Counted from the stretch's first letter, positions 44,361-57,899 are shown. The stretch is 64,000 nucleotides of DNA from Isoetes taiwanensis (GCA_021234155.1 JAJEKV010000064.1:4402001-4466000); one strand, 5' to 3'. Numbers and translations: made by a program. The notes: generated by a model not told the origin, from the sequence alone.

Positions 44361-45829
44361 CTGCCACGTGGCAACCACAAGCGGTCTAAATGCCACGTCT
44401 GAACCAATGGTGAAAAAGCTACGGGAAAAATTCCAAAATACCTTTTTTTTTTGGTTAAAATTGCCAAAAACACCTTGGTGTAAGGGTATCGATGAAAATG
44501 ATTGTAATTTTTTTTTATGCTAGTGCATCTAGATGATGAATAAATAGTACATGAAATGTGAATCCAACCACATGTACCCACTTACCTTGAAGATAAATCA
44601 TGCACTAGAAGACTCTGGGTTATTCGAAGTTTGAAAGATGCCTATTCGAAGTTTGGAAGACAAGATATTGATGTTTGGAAGACCCCATGTTATAGCATCC
44701 TAATTCCTAGCCATTTTTCCCACTTTTACATCCATGCCCAATTCCCATCTCATTTTAATCATTATCCCCTTGGAATTTTTATCTAGGCCATCTTGCCAAA
44801 TTCTTATCCATAACTCCTTGAAATATCCATCTTTATTTTTTTGCCCTAAACCTTATAATCCTTGCTTCAGAACTTTTAATTTTGACCATATTGTCATTTT
44901 CTTATGAACGTTGCGTTAATAATTTCTTCACACCACTACACTATTCATACCACCATCCATGGAACTTCATTTGCCGTGTTATATTAGCCCATTTACCTTG
45001 TATCTTAACATGTCCTTCACTTTCTGATTTTCATATTTTTCCATTTACCACTTTTTGGCTTTAAAAACCATGGTTTAGATGGCTTTGCAAAAAGGGGCAA
45101 TAGACTTTGAGAGGATTTCCTATATCTTGATTTCTCCATGGCCTTGGACCTTTGAAATGGTTAAATATCCCTTGTATTCATTAGTCTGGGTCCTTGAACC
45201 ATGGCCGAAAAGCCCAAATATGGAAATACATGGGAAATGCGGAAGAAATACAAAACACTCTCGAAGGAAATTCGTGATGGCTGAACCCATGAATTCTAAA
45301 CCTGAAACTAAGGCTAAAATCTCGCCCTCCATCTTGCCATAGCCTCTACAACATGCGCATTCTTAGATTCCCAGCTTTCATGAAGCTAAGGATGCTATAA
45401 ACAACCACGGAATTAATGGAACCACCAAAAACTTGATTATAACAGGGGTGACCATTTACACAGATTTTTGAAGGCCCAGAAGTTGGGACGTGCCGTAAGT
45501 ATTGTTGTCCATGATTCCTTGCAGATCCCTTAGCTATCTGAGGCCTTATAAAACTCAAGATACAAAATTTCCTTGCTGTTTTTTTTCTGTGACAGTTCAC
45601 TTACAGAATTTTTGATCCACTTTGAACTCGTTTTTCTCCATTCTTCCAGTTCCAAACAAGATCAAGTTTTTTTTCACATGTTCCTACAGCTCTTTTCTGG
45701 TATTCATTCCAAAAATCAGCAATATATGAGTGCAAGTCTCAATTTCTGAAAGATGCCTTAACCATGCATTTATTCTAAAGATTCCTTGTATAGGACGAGA
45801 ATTTTGTTAAGTAATTGATGCCTCAGGCA
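44361..45829. other. Upstream of CBM48 gene; no gene recognised
   Basis: AT-rich with a poly-T run near 44446 and another at 44510. ORFs at 45079-45342 and 45600-45346 have no recognised domain; the region may include decayed LTR sequence of the Ty3/gypsy piece that follows. Confidence 0.35.
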
Positions 45830-46830
45830 CTTGTATTGGGGGTTCTCTACTGCAAGATGGACATATATGTGCTTATGAATCTAAAAAGCTCAATCCAGCT
45901 GAACAGAACCATCCAACACATGATTTGGAGATGCTTGCAATTGTGCATGCTTTGAAATTATGGAGGCATTACCTTTTGGATAAGAAATTTCTTCTTAAGA
46001 TAGATCATCACAGTCTTAAGTACTTTGCGAAGCAGCTTGAGCTAAATAATCACCAAGTGATGGATGCAATTACTGCAAGAGTATGATTTTATCATAATGT
46101 GTCAGCATGGCAATGATAACGTAATTGCGGATGCGTTGTCCTGACGATCATATTGTGCCACAATTTGTGTTGCTATTAATCAGTGGGATAGCGATTTAAG
46201 TCAGTTGATCCAAGAAGATCCTCAGTATTGACCTATAATAGAAGCGCTAGAGCATGGTGTAAGTAACGATCCTTATAAGTTCAAAGGGTCTTATAAGTTG
46301 TTTTATTACAATTTATTGTGCATACCCGATAATGCAGAGCTCAAGCAACAAATTCTGAAATAAGCTCATGGCGGTCCCATTTCAGGCTATCTTGGAATTT
46401 AGAGAACTCTCCACAAGGTCTGCAAGGCCTGGCATGAGAAAGGAAGTCCTAAATTATGTGGCCAGTTGTTTACCATGTCAGAAAGTGAGAGCTTCTCACC
46501 AGAAGATTGCGAGTGGATTGGATATTCGCGATGCAAATTGGGAAAGTACATGTATGGATTTTATTATAGGCTTGCCCAAGACTTGAGAGGATATGATTCC
46601 ATTTAGGTAGAAATGAATCGTCTCATTAAGGAAGCTCATTTCATGCCAACAAAAAATTCTTCTTTTAATAAGATAAAGATCCCTAGTCTGAATGGCCTCC
46701 ATGGTTGTAAAAAAACCTATCCTATCTTATATCTTGCAAAAAAAGTATTAGAAAATTAGAGTTTGAGTCCAAAATACATTGCATAAAGAATACTTGTACA
46801 TGTCAGCATGGTGTGAACAACTCAATTTAT
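45830..46830 (+). mobile_element. Ty3/gypsy fragment (RNase H, integrase), plus strand
   Basis: RNase H traces (CAYESKKLNPAEQN in shifted frames, HDLEMLAIVHALKLWRHYLL, KIDHHSLKYFAKQLEL) at 45.83-46.08 kb. Integrase traces follow at 46.36-46.60 kb (SGYLGI, CMDFIIGLPKT). 46735-46830 matches the reverse complement of 28530-28620. Several stops; same family as the 28.5-32.45 kb element. Confidence 0.7.
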
Positions 46831-49800
46831 TGAAAAAAATACTAAAAAGGAGGCTTGGGCTGTTTTAGACTTAGATTTAGTTTCTCATTAGAAAAGCATG
46901 TAGGAGACAAGCTATTAGCTAAAAGAATATTCAAAATAGGCATTCATATATATTAAAATGATACATAGACATCAGGCTAGCCATTAAATTGAAAGACTAT
47001 ATTAAAACCATGATTAAATAGATATAGGAAAATTGGCGAATATTTGTCAAATGGCAAGAGCAAATTTGGCAAAAATCCAGTAAATCGCAAGAGATTATAT
47101 AAATTACAAGGTGAATCTTAATCGAAGGCTAGCATTCACAATAAATACTTAAATGTTTATCATTGTACATAAACACATGCATTTTGAAATGCTAAGCACT
47201 AATGAGTATCCATTGAGAATTTCACTACTTTAACATAGTTGTTCTTCCTAGCACATGCATCATGGGCATGCCTGCAGGTCGGATATGACGATCACATGCA
47301 TGGGCTTCACGAATTCGAACATTGAATTTCACTTTGTCTGTCATGTTTAAATTATCATATCAAAGTGGGATAGAATTTTATATATACATTGTTCAAAGCA
47401 TTTGAAACATGTGATTTGAAATTGATTTTAAACCCAATGTTTTATAACAGACACTATTTAACCAGAGAGAAAATATTGGCTAATAATCTTGACCATACAA
47501 CAAAACTATGATACTACAAAAATGAGAAGATGCCCTAAACTTCTTGAAGAGCTTAAAGGGAGGTTCTATGCACATGATCCAGTGGCCCATTTGGTTATTC
47601 GAGTTTATCAAAATGTTAACAAGTGAAAGTAATCTTCAGTTTCCTTGTGCATTTCCTTTGCAGTATAGTTTGAGTAGTCATTGGATGCCGAAATAGGAAA
47701 TGCCTTATGTAAGGCATGCAACGACTTGTATGATACTTTTTGCTACTGGAGGTATTTTTCTACCCCACCTGAGGTAAAGATATGGCATAGAATCATTAGC
47801 CAATAATTTCCTAACAAGGAAATGTATAAGGGAGAAATCTTTATGGTAATTTTCTTTACTTTTCTCCATAATGGAGTGTAATTTCCGTTGTCAACCTTAA
47901 ACATGACAATGATAAATCACATGTTATAACGCATAAGTACACGTGCCAAAATATGATAGGGAGACTGAACAACCTATGTATTGAATTTAAATGAAGTGAA
48001 TGACAACGCCTGGGAGCTATCAATTGTGCACTTTGTTGTGTTATGTCATATTCATATTTCTGAAACATCTTTATTGCAATGGAGATGCTCCTTCAGTTCA
48101 GCTTTTTGTATGCTTTGTTTTTAGCAGCCACTCTCATCTCTATTAAGCAGAAACAAAATGTCTGAAGATAAATCTCAAGTTCTATTACCCATTCGATAGT
48201 ATCAAAAGATAAGGAAAAATCTATTTTCAGTACTTCATCCACCTATTTCTAAAATGCATTGGTGGTTACGCTTCCCTACCTATTCAATCCATTCTAAGAT
48301 GGTCGGTATAAAGATGGTCGGTATAGGTCTGCCATTTTTTATAATCCCACTTGTGACTACATGAAAAATAAAGTTGAAAATGATTCAAGGGATAGAAAAT
48401 GACCTTTAGAACATAAAGTATGTGGCACTTAAATGTTGCAAAAAAGCCGGAGCATAGCAGATGCTTATGCAAAAACATTATAGCTAAAAAGCAGAAGATG
48501 CATTTTCAGAAATTTAAATATTTGAAAAATAGAATACTTATTACAATTAGAGTTCTGCAATCATTCTTAGGCTCGGGGTTAAATTGGTTTTGGGTGAAAA
48601 ATATGATAGCCATTGGATTGGCTTTTTTTTACTTCAATGGTTCTATGTGCTGCTGAAGATCATGTTTCTAATTGTGGCATCTCTAGCCTGCTTAAAAAAG
48701 CCTACAGATCTAGAAACAGGATTATTTGCCTGAATTGACCGATTTTGCAAGCAAGCATGGCCGATTGGGTGAGACAGGTTGGTTTCCTGCATGGGATGGG
48801 CATATATCTTCCATATATCTTGCAGGGCAGCGATGAATAGCCAGAGTAGAAGTGAATGTCCATTCAAAAGTGAATGTCAATCCGAAGCTTCTATTTGATC
48901 TGAGCAGGCTGGATCAGGGAAGAGAGTGGATCGAACAAAATAGAACTGCCAGACCCTTCAAAAGAGAGCAGGACGGGCTAGATCAGGGAAGAGAGCAAGG
49001 CAGGGAAGAGAGTTGTCAGTTTTTCATTTGGCGTCCTTCCTTCGAATCCGAAGCTTTGAATGTGAAGCTTTTGCACCATGAATCTGAAGCTTTAAAGCCT
49101 GTATTCTATTTTGGATTGTGCAGCATGAAAACCATGAGCGGATCGAATAGAACTGGGTTTGCAGTTAACCGGTTCTTTCTTCTCCTTGTAGCAGATTCAA
49201 AGCCTGTATTCTAAAGCAGGGCAACCAGAATAAATCCGATGAAAGTTTATTTCGGCGCCAAGGTTGGCTCCACCGTGCTTAGATGCCATGGCTTTCTTGC
49301 TTCAATGCCATAGCCGGATCAAGGGAGGACTTCGCCGCACCGCCACTCTCTCCATCAGACTGCCACGTTGGTGAGAGGCCATGCCACCTCTACGGCATCT
49401 AGACTCCTATAGACTCCTATAGGGAAGCAAGCCAAAACCAACGGCGCACATCTTTTTCAATTTTTTTTTAAAAACCCATTAGAGCCCAAAAAAGGCACAG
49501 AATGATTTGCATCTTTTCTTGCCTCCATGCATGGCTCAACTTTAATCGCCGCAAACGCAATTGGAAACATTTTGGAAAATTAACAATATCATGGTTGGGT
49601 CGTGATTTCTTCCGGTGGTGTATTTCCCTGATGCCATGTGGCACGGCCAATATCCAGGAATGCTAATCGGGTATGAAGATTCCGGATTACCTGTTGATCC
49701 GGTTACAGAAACAGGAATTTGTGTTGCTGCTTGTTCCGTCCGACCGTGTACAGCAGCTGAAGAACGGATATGAAAGGGAAACAGAGATCAAAACCAAATA

Positions 49801-49863
49801 GGGATTAAAATCATAGCACCATAGCCATCAGCCGTGAGCTCAAAATCACTCCCCAACCATGAT
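46831..49863. other. No gene recognised
   Basis: AT-rich non-coding. 48900-49130 holds degenerate internal repeats (GATCAGGGAAGAGAG, and GAAGCTTTGAATGTGAAGCTT) that create a 120-codon plus ORF with no protein-like domain. Confidence 0.4.
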
Positions 49864-49973
49864 ATTGTAAGGGTAAGAAAACCGGTCAGTGATTCACCGG
49901 CTTGCAGCTCCCGGCTAACGCCGGTCGCTGCCAATCCGGGAATCACTTCCCAGTTGTCTTACCCTTATACAAT
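49864..49973. repeat. Compact fold-back (MITE-like) hairpin of 110 bp
   Basis: ATTGTAAGGGTAAGAAAACC at 49864 pairs with the end CTTACCCTTATACAAT. The arms of about 52 bases match through GTGATTC-CGG and GCAGC, with a few-base loop. The element is almost all arm. No clear target duplication. Confidence 0.7.
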
Positions 49974-50472
49974 CCTAGAAGACATTGAATCTCTATTTTA
50001 ACGAAAGGGAGAAATTGCAGACAATTCAGCATTCTAATACACAATCGGTTCATAAGGGCGTTTTGTTCCGTGAAATACAAACTCCAAAAGCAGATGCAAG
50101 AACACAATCAGATCCAAGTGTGGTTCGCTTCTTAATCACATACTACAAAAGAATACCAAACCTTCGCCCTTTACACATTCACCTACACATAACCAAGTGG
50201 ACCAGAACTCATGTCCCCAACTAGAAACCTCATAGCTATAATATTTTCTGTGATATATAAGTCATGTTCAAATGAAAACCTCCTTCCCGTGAAAAAGATT
50301 GAGAAAATAGAAGATTTATTTCATGTATAATCACATGGTATACGTGCCTCCTATAGTAACAAAAAAAAAGGAAACTAGTCAAGAACACGTAGTAATAATA
50401 CAACCAATTAAAAGGCCATCATTTTGTAATCCATAATTTGTATTGTCACCTATCCTAGGTCTAAAAGGGCCA

Positions 50473-50519
50473 CCCATCCCATCCCATCCCATCCCATCCC
50501 ATCCCATCCCATCCCATCC
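50473..50519 (+). repeat. (CCCAT)n microsatellite
   Basis: About nine perfect CCCAT units. Confidence 0.95.
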
Positions 50520-50656
50520 ACATTTAGATTTTATAAAGAGCAAAAAGAACAATGTTGGAGAAGATTAAATTGTGCCACAAAATTGAGTCTCTTGCTTCCA
50601 AACGTAAATTTAGACTTTTAAAACGTGCACAATAATCATGTCTAGAGTTAGTCACG

Positions 50657-50665
50657 TCTCTAGTT
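50657..50665. repeat. MULE target-site duplication (left)
   Basis: TCTCTAGTT, repeated exactly at 58492-58500. Confidence 0.9.
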
Positions 50666-51165
50666 GGCTCAAGATATATTTACCCTGGATTCGGGGATCC
50701 CGGAGCTCCCGTCCTCCGGAATCCCCAGGCGTTCTCGACGGGATCCGTTCGGGGACCCCCGTTTTCCCGTACTGACACATGCACGTACCTGTCAGGCCGA
50801 TCCGGGCCGTCCGAAACCCCGTCGAATCTCCGCCGTCCGCAGAGATCCCCTCCTCCGGGATCACGCTCGGTGATCCCCTCCTCCGGGATCACCGGGGCAC
50901 AGGCCGATATCCGTCCGATATCGGTAGGTGGTGATACCCTCCTCCGGGATCACGAGGGCCTGGTCGATATCCTCTCCCGATATCGGCCGTGGTGATACCC
51001 TCCTCCGGGATCACGCTCGGTGATCCCCTCCTCCGGGATCACGAGGGCCCGGTCGATATCCTCTATCGGCCCTGGTGATCCCCTCCTCCGGGATCACGAG
51101 GGCCTGGTCGATATCCTCTCCCGATATCGGCCGTGGTGATCCCCTCCTCCGGGATCACATCCATG
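50666..51165. repeat. MULE left terminal inverted repeat with palindrome array
   Basis: The outer ~200 bp are unique-type TIR. From about 50850 to 51160 at least seven units have arms GTGATCCC (or GTGATACC) and GGGATCAC around CTCCTCC. These alternate with a second palindromic spacer, CGATATCCTCTCCCGATATCG-like. Confidence 0.9.
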
Positions 51166-52115
51166 ACAGGCCCGCGTGCACGGGCTGTTAGCGGCGGCGG
51201 TTATCGGCCGAGCGATTCCGACCTCCGGGATCAAGACGTTGATTGCACCCGTGATTGGGAGGCGGTATATGAAAGCGTATGGGCGTTGGAGATTGAAGCG
51301 TGGACCCACCCAGCGGTCGAGGTTTGAACTTGCCGGCCCATACGCGGATGGCCACTTTCGAATGAGGACACGTGGAGGTTACGAGACCATCCTCGGGATC
51401 ACTCCCGATGCGTTGTTTCTCGGTTTTCTCTGCCGCATGTCAAGTAGCCCCGGTAGAGGAGCCGGAATGCCGCTTGGCATGGACGACCTAGAGGAGAAGA
51501 GAGAAGAGGTAATCGATTACTAAGTCATTTCAATGAAGAGACATGCATTCCCATTTATATTTTGAGTTTTTTTTTCTGACTAAGGGCTGAAATACAGCCC
51601 GAATCACCTCCAAATGGGTTGTTTGATCATGGCAATCTCCATTGGTATCCCGAAGAGCATCGGTACCTACTATTCAAGGGGGGTATGGATCTTTCTTTGT
51701 GGACCTGCTATATCCACACCAACCGGGTTCAAGATTTTATTCTTGAGGAGCGAAGAATTCCCAAGCACCTTGCAACTTCTATCTCCTGAACTCTCAGAGG
51801 GTGAGAGAGTGTTAAAAGACCCTACAAAGATTCCTACTTGACCTTGAAGAGGTATATTGTTAGATTCATGTGTTTTTAATTGGAAATCATCATTGAGTGA
51901 ACCAAGAAGTTATTGTGTTTGCTTGAAGTTATTTTGATTCATTTGAAGTGGTTCTTTTAGAATTACACTTAGGTCTACATTAACTTGTATTTGCATAATA
52001 CAGATATTGGTGTTCATATGGACCTCAAGACATGACAAAGCAAACACTCATGTGGTTGAGGATGGACCACGCCCACTTAGGGTAGACGCAGGAAAAGGGT
52101 TGAGAGGGAGAGGGT

Positions 52116-54287
52116 GTGCGTGGGGGGCTGCGGTGCCATTTCACAATCGAGGCAACTCTATCTCCTTCCGAATTTTCACATATCACTTATTATGGGTTTG
52201 ATCACAAGAATATCCAAGGTTTGCCTTGCCATGGTAAGTCCATTGACCCCAAGCAAGGGATTAAGTTCAAGTTAGCACCCCGGATCTCACAAGAATTGAA
52301 GGATTGGGTCCGAGAAAAGCTTGTGCAATGGCACACTCCACGTAGTGTCATGAATATGCATGAAGAGAGATGGAGATTGAAGCGTGATGTGCATGGAACC
52401 GAAAGCATGTGTAGGGACGATGTGCTCAAAATTGGGACGATACAATGTTGAGAAGGGAGTTGTTCAGAACACATGGAAGCTGCATGATGATCTTCCAACT
52501 AGCATCTATATGTGGGTTCAACAACACCAAGATTCGGTGTTCATGTATGAGCAAGGAGACTTGTTTCAGTTAGGAGTTATGACTCCAATCCAAAGGGAAT
52601 CCATGTTGAGATTTGGTAAGAAGTGGAGCCATTTGCATGGACTCTACCTTCAAAACAAATGACAAGAGGTATGATTTTTCTTGAACCTTCATTTTGTACA
52701 TTGATTTATTGGGTATGTATGTTTGTGCGGGTTCTATCTTTTCACACTCATCGCCTTTGATGAGTATTCCAATGGTTTGCCATTGGCTTACGCGTTCTAA
52801 CCAATTCTCAAGAGAGTGGAGCTATAACAAAGTGGATGCAAGCACTAAAGGAATCCTTATGCCAAGATGATCCCTGAATGGCAACCTTCTTGCATCATTA
52901 CGGATGATGCCCATGCTGAGATAAAGGCTGTAAAGAATGTAAGTTGTTGAAACTTAATCCTTGGTTGTGATTCCATATGTACTAACCTTGGTTATTTTTA
53001 TAGGTTTTCCCTAATGTACCCGTGCAAATATGCATTTGGCACGTGAGGAGGGCATGGATTAAATGGTTGCGTAAGAATGTGAAGAACAAGGTGCATCGAA
53101 ACGAGTTGTTCAAGGAGCTTGGTTACATTATGTACAGGACAGAAGGCCCTCTTGGAGACAATGAGTATGGGGAAGAGTACAGGGAAGTTGTGAGGAAAGA
53201 GGCCACCAGGAAATTGGAAGAGTTAGTGAGGAAGTATCCTCAATACCCTAAGCTGGCAGCCTACATGAGTAAGGAGTGGACTAAAAACATTTGTCAATGG
53301 GTGTTGGCTACAAGGATGTACCCTCACTCTAACCAAGAGACAAATGCTGCCATAGAGGCATGGCATTGTGCCTTGAAGAGGCGCCTGGGCATTTCTAAAC
53401 GTGCACTTCGAGGAAGGAGGATTGATTGGCTGCTCTACATCCTAACCAATAACGTGGAGACACACATGACATACATCAGGTATAGTTCCTACACATCTAA
53501 TCCTTCTCTCTAGCCTTTGTGTTTATATGATTCCTTTGTGTTGTAGGTCCATGAAGGAAGCAGGCTTTGTAGTAAACACATCCCAGGAGTAGATAATAGA
53601 GTGCGTCATACGAGGTGCAAGGAAGATTGCTGATGAACAAGTCACATTCACCAACTTCGAGGAAGGTGAGGCGTATGCAAAGTTTAACGTACTCTAGGGC
53701 TAGGTCCTTACTTTGTGAGCAGGGCACACAAGAATTGGGCATCTTTGGGCCCTTTGGGGAGCCAAGGGCAACTTGTGTAAACACCAGGTTAAGGTTATGC
53801 AATTGCTGGGCAACTACAGAGATCAGGATCTTTTACATGTGCTTGGGTCCCAATATGGGACAATTGCTGGGGGCATGGACCAGTTGAGGCCATGTGAAGA
53901 GATAGTTCCTTGGGAGGGAAACCCATGTGAAGATGTGGCCGACATTGTATGCTTGGGAGAGGAGTCTCTCCCAAATGGAGAGAAGGTTTAACTTGGATAA
54001 GACTCGTGCATCCTTACAGGAAGTAATTGCTAGAGTGGTGTCAAGGGCTCAAAAAGATCCTGGCATGCTTGTTGCTACTGATTCTCTTATGAGACAACTC
54101 GACACTAGGCTAGAGAGAATGAATGATGTTGGGGGCACCAACATGATAGCCATAACAACTCTCCCCACCTTGGCAATTGAAGAGAAGTGTGGAAATAGTT
54201 TGGCCAGGCTCAAGCCTTTGATAGAGCTTGGGAACAGGAAGGACAAGGAAATCAAGAAGAGCTGGAAGCAAGTTGAGATATTGTAGG
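52116..54287 (+). pseudogene. MULE transposase, intron-bearing, several frameshifts
   Basis: N-terminal part 52116-52440 (ISQELKDWVREKLVQWHTPR), then a frame change to NTWKLHDDLPTSIYMWVQQ and DLFQLGVMTPIQ. The DDE triad is visible: CMDSTFKTN (near 52.64 kb, reached by a 1-base shift), CIITDDAHAEIKAV (52.9 kb, after two more shifts) and TNAAIEAWHCALK. Introns fit: AAT/GTAAGT to ATAG/GTTTTC (52.94-53.00 kb), and ATCAG/GTATAG to GTAG/GTCC (53.48-53.55 kb). The WHVRRAW motif precedes the Glu region. The SWIM finger keeps LCKHQVKV but its first Cys pair is gone. The C-terminus ends at 54287. At least four frameshifts make it non-functional as read. Confidence 0.8.
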
Positions 54288-54424
54288 TATGCAGTTGAAC
54301 AGAACATGTTAAGTCATTTATGAGTTTACTTTCAATTGTTCTCACTACATACGATAACTTAAGGGGCAACGCAACTCACTTAAGAAATGAAACCATTGAG
54401 GTTAACTTGGGACATTTAAGAACC

Positions 54425-54915
54425 GGACGTGTGATCCCGGAGGTGGGGATCACACGGCATCTACAGAAGAATATGCCTTAATATCGAAAATAGTAACCAT
54501 ACCATTGAAATTAAATAATGCTTTTTTCGCGGACGTGTGATCCCGGAGGAGGGGGTCCCCATTAATTATGTTGTGATCCCGGAGGAGGGGATCATCCGGC
54601 ATCTACAACGAATATGCCTTAATATCGAAAATAATATCCATACCATTGAAATTAAATAATGCTTTTTTCGCGGACGTGTGATCCCGGAGGAGGGGATTCC
54701 CATTAATTATGTTGTGATCCCGGAGGAGGGGATCATCCGGCATCTACAACGAATATCCCTTAATATCGAAAGTAATATCCATACCATTGAAATTAAATAA
54801 TGTTTTTTTCGCAGACGTGTGATCCCGGAGGAGGGGATCCACAGCCACGCACGTAGTGATCCCGGAGGAGGGGATCCCCAATAATATTGTTGTGATCCCG
54901 AAGGCGGGGATCACA
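54425..54915 (+). repeat. Internal palindrome array in three ~141-bp tandem units
   Basis: Units begin GCATCTACA at 54457, 54599 and 54740. The array carries about eight palindromes of the same GTGATCCC/GGGATCAC kind as the TIRs, in the right-end orientation. It lies between the converging 3' ends of transposase and ULP1. Confidence 0.9.
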
Positions 54916-55345
54916 ACATAATTATCAAGGAACATTAACACATTGACCAATATTTCACATTGACCAATATTTCACAGAATTGTCTCATATTCCACATTGA
55001 CCAATATTTCACAGATAGTTCATTTCTTATATTCATATGTATTCATATGTGCATACAGTTTACTCAAATTACATTCAAATATACAGATTAGATCCATTGT
55101 TATTTTCAGGGGCCATTTAACAGCAGACGGTAATCGGGACGAGAGAATCGATCAGGGCCTTCGGGCAAATAGAAAGTGGATTTCCTTGGGCTAGAAACAG
55201 GTCACTCAATTTCGCAAAAGCTGTAATGAAAAACCGCTGGGGTATTGTCTATCTCTTCCTTCTGGAACCAATCCCGGGTAATGACAACCTGAAAAAGAAC
55301 AATTCTTAGCAATGACAATCTGAAAAGTGACAATTCTTAAGTCAT

Positions 55346-56473
55346 TCAGAATTGTGATTTACCCGATCTTTGGTCGCAAACATCTCGAATAAATCTATTC
55401 ACATAATTTACCACATATACACCACAATCTTGGCTGTTATGTTTTTGGGGAGCATCCATCAAGATGCAAGGAGCATTGTGAAGTGCTGATTCCTCGTGCT
55501 TCCACCTCCGGAATAGGTCACTCAAGAACACGGAAATGTAATCCGAAGTTCAATCCCTAAAATAAGAACCTAATTACCTATCTTTGAAACCATAAATATG
55601 TGTACACCTGAAATAACTAACCACAAAGTTATGAAGCCTCGAACATCCGCATGCGGGGGATCATAAGAATCAAAGTGCAAAATGCAGGCGGTGGCTTGTT
55701 AAAATTTTCGGCATGCCAATTGATCAACAACTAATATAAACAGGCTCCAATGGCCACCGCAGATTCGATAAAACTAATCACTTGACAATTAAAAATGAAG
55801 GGATCTTTTAACTTCACAAGCGGATGTTACCTTGCATTAACAGAATGTAGTAGTCTTGAACATCTTTGAATTCTCCATTGAGCGGCTTTGTTAAAGCGGT
55901 GATGGCGGGATCAACTTTGCAAATTGGTCATATGCCCCGCCTAAACCTGCCTTGCTTCCACTTAGAAATAATCCGAATGCAGCAGGGTGAACCATTACAT
56001 GGTGACATCTCTTCTGAATAGGAATCGAATGGACAAGTACCCTAAGGAGAGGATGTGCAAATTGAAACAGAATTCCAATTGTTTGAGCAACAGAAGTGAA
56101 CTGTAGTAGCAAAATTACACTCACAGTAAAGAAGCTCCAATGCAGTCGGCATCCACCTCGCATTGCAAATCTCCGAGGCCACTTGGAATTGTTTGGAATT
56201 TTTGGGCCTCTGCCTCGGTGATGAAGAACTCTGCGATTTGCTGCCCACCTTAAGTAGCGGACTCTCCACAACAATTGGATATGTCAATGTGAAATTAAAG
56301 GTCCATCTCTCCTGTTGCAGACCTCTCTGGTAGGACAGACCAGCAATGTGAAAGGAGGGATCTATGCAATACAAATAATGAAATCTTATCCTGCTGGGTT
56401 TTATACTGGAATCAACCGGCTCCTCTTCGTCATCAGGCTCGGATTCTTCAGAAATAACTAGATTGGGAGCCAT
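55346..56473 (-). pseudogene. ULP1-type SUMO protease gene of the MULE (relic)
   Basis: Minus strand. The catalytic triad region is visible: GHWSLFIL (His, near 55.76 kb), LHFDSYD (Asp, near 55.67 kb) and HNSQDCGVYVVNYVN (Gln and Cys, near 55.43 kb). This is the C48 cysteine protease pattern that removes SUMO. An in-frame TAA separates the His and Asp parts (VVDQLACRKF, stop, QATACI), so it is probably broken. The upstream part (56473 on) starts MAPNLVISEESEPDDEEEP. Splicing between the pieces could not be fixed. It is cargo typical of KAKI-class MULEs. Confidence 0.7.
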
Positions 56474-56849
56474 GATAGCAGATTCTCGCCGGGCCTTAGT
56501 AAACCGGCTTCAATGGTGCATCCGAACGATGTGGTGTCCTCCTTTTAAGCTGGGGAGATTTCAGATTATCATCTGCAGCGGCAACCTCGGAACTCCAATC
56601 GCGTCAAGCGTCCACTTGGGCCTTTCGGAATCCCATTTAGGGTCGGGCGGCCAAATTTCCGACTTCGGTGACCCCATTGCCATGGCTCAGAGCAATTCGA
56701 GCCCCAATTTCCCTTATTTGCTTCTCACGGGATTCGAGCTCACTGTGCTTTCTTTCTCACGAACACGCAAATTGATGAAGTCGGCCGCCCTTCGGGTAGA
56801 AGCAATCCAATATCTATCTGTTGATCCGCCAATACTGGCTTTGCGGCTC

Positions 56850-57484
56850 GTCTAGTCCTTTGAAGTTTCTCGGTCAAGTTATGGGCATACTTGAAATCGG
56901 GATCACAAGATCGGGCGCCACACTATCTTCCCATAGTCCCTCTTCTTGGATTCACCCTTCTTTGTTGTTGCGGGAATCCGACCCCTTGGAGCATCGGGGA
57001 GCTTGAAATTCTCATAAATGGTGTGTGCCCGAACCTATGATTTTCTAAATCAACCTTTTCTGCTTTGTAGCTCTTATCGCAGACGTCTACACTGCACCTC
57101 CATCTCAAGGGCAAACCGATCATACCAATGAGTCAGGGGGGCTCTTCCCGTGGGTGCTCCAAGAAATCTTCCCTATCAACATCGCCATCCCCTTGAGCCC
57201 CATGAATATCCTCCTGCCAATGAGCCTCAACATCTGCGGGGGCTCGACAATTGTTATTCCGGATCGGGCTTTTAAGCCCTTTTCCTTCTCTTTGGAAGGG
57301 GATTCCACCCTCGCATCGATTCAAACCCGGCTATATCTCTGAAACAGTCTGGTAACTTAAGAGAATTTGCAGCCTCATCTGCGGGCCCCCAGTTCTCATT
57401 TATGGAGGTATTTAAGCTAATTTCCAGGTTAACAGATTCGTCCATCTGCAAGGACAGGCAAGAATACGTTAAAAAACAAAGCAA
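56850..57484 (-). pseudogene. Possible N-terminal exons of the MULE ULP1 gene
   Basis: Minus ORF from ATG at about 57448 (MDESVNLEISLNTSINENWG, then PLPKRRKRA) and overlapping frames down to 56.9 kb. Composition is coding-like and the strand matches the ULP1 domain. No domain was recognised. Confidence 0.35.
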
Positions 57485-57899
57485 AGGTTTAAAACAATGC
57501 TTAGGGCGACCGAGGTCTATTCAGTCGATTTTTTACCTTAAACAAGTAAAAGTAACTCTGGCGCCTTCAGATTATCGAGACACCACCGGCCACTCTGCGC
57601 CCCTGAATCGGACCCTCTCCTCTCTAAAATGGCGCAGAGGTCGTGGTTCGTGAGTAATCCAAAAATTGCACCCGGCTAGTAGTGGGAATTCCCTCCTCCT
57701 AATCACTTATCCACGCAAAGACATTATTGGCAACGTGACGGCTGCAATAACTCGGCCGTCCTTTAAATTTGAAAGGCCCGCTTTGATGCTACCACGCGGA
57801 CGGCCAGAATTGCAAGGACGTGATTCCGAAGGCTGATAACCGACGGCCACGATTTGACAGCCCACGCGGCATCGCGGGCATATCCCGCGTGTCCGCCGC

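Noticed and set aside
48852-49214. 120-codon ORF as a gene
   Set aside because: It is built from degenerate short repeats and has no domain or exon structure.
54425-54915. CRISPR array
   Set aside because: Repeats are long tandem units with conserved spacers inside a MULE in a eukaryotic genome.
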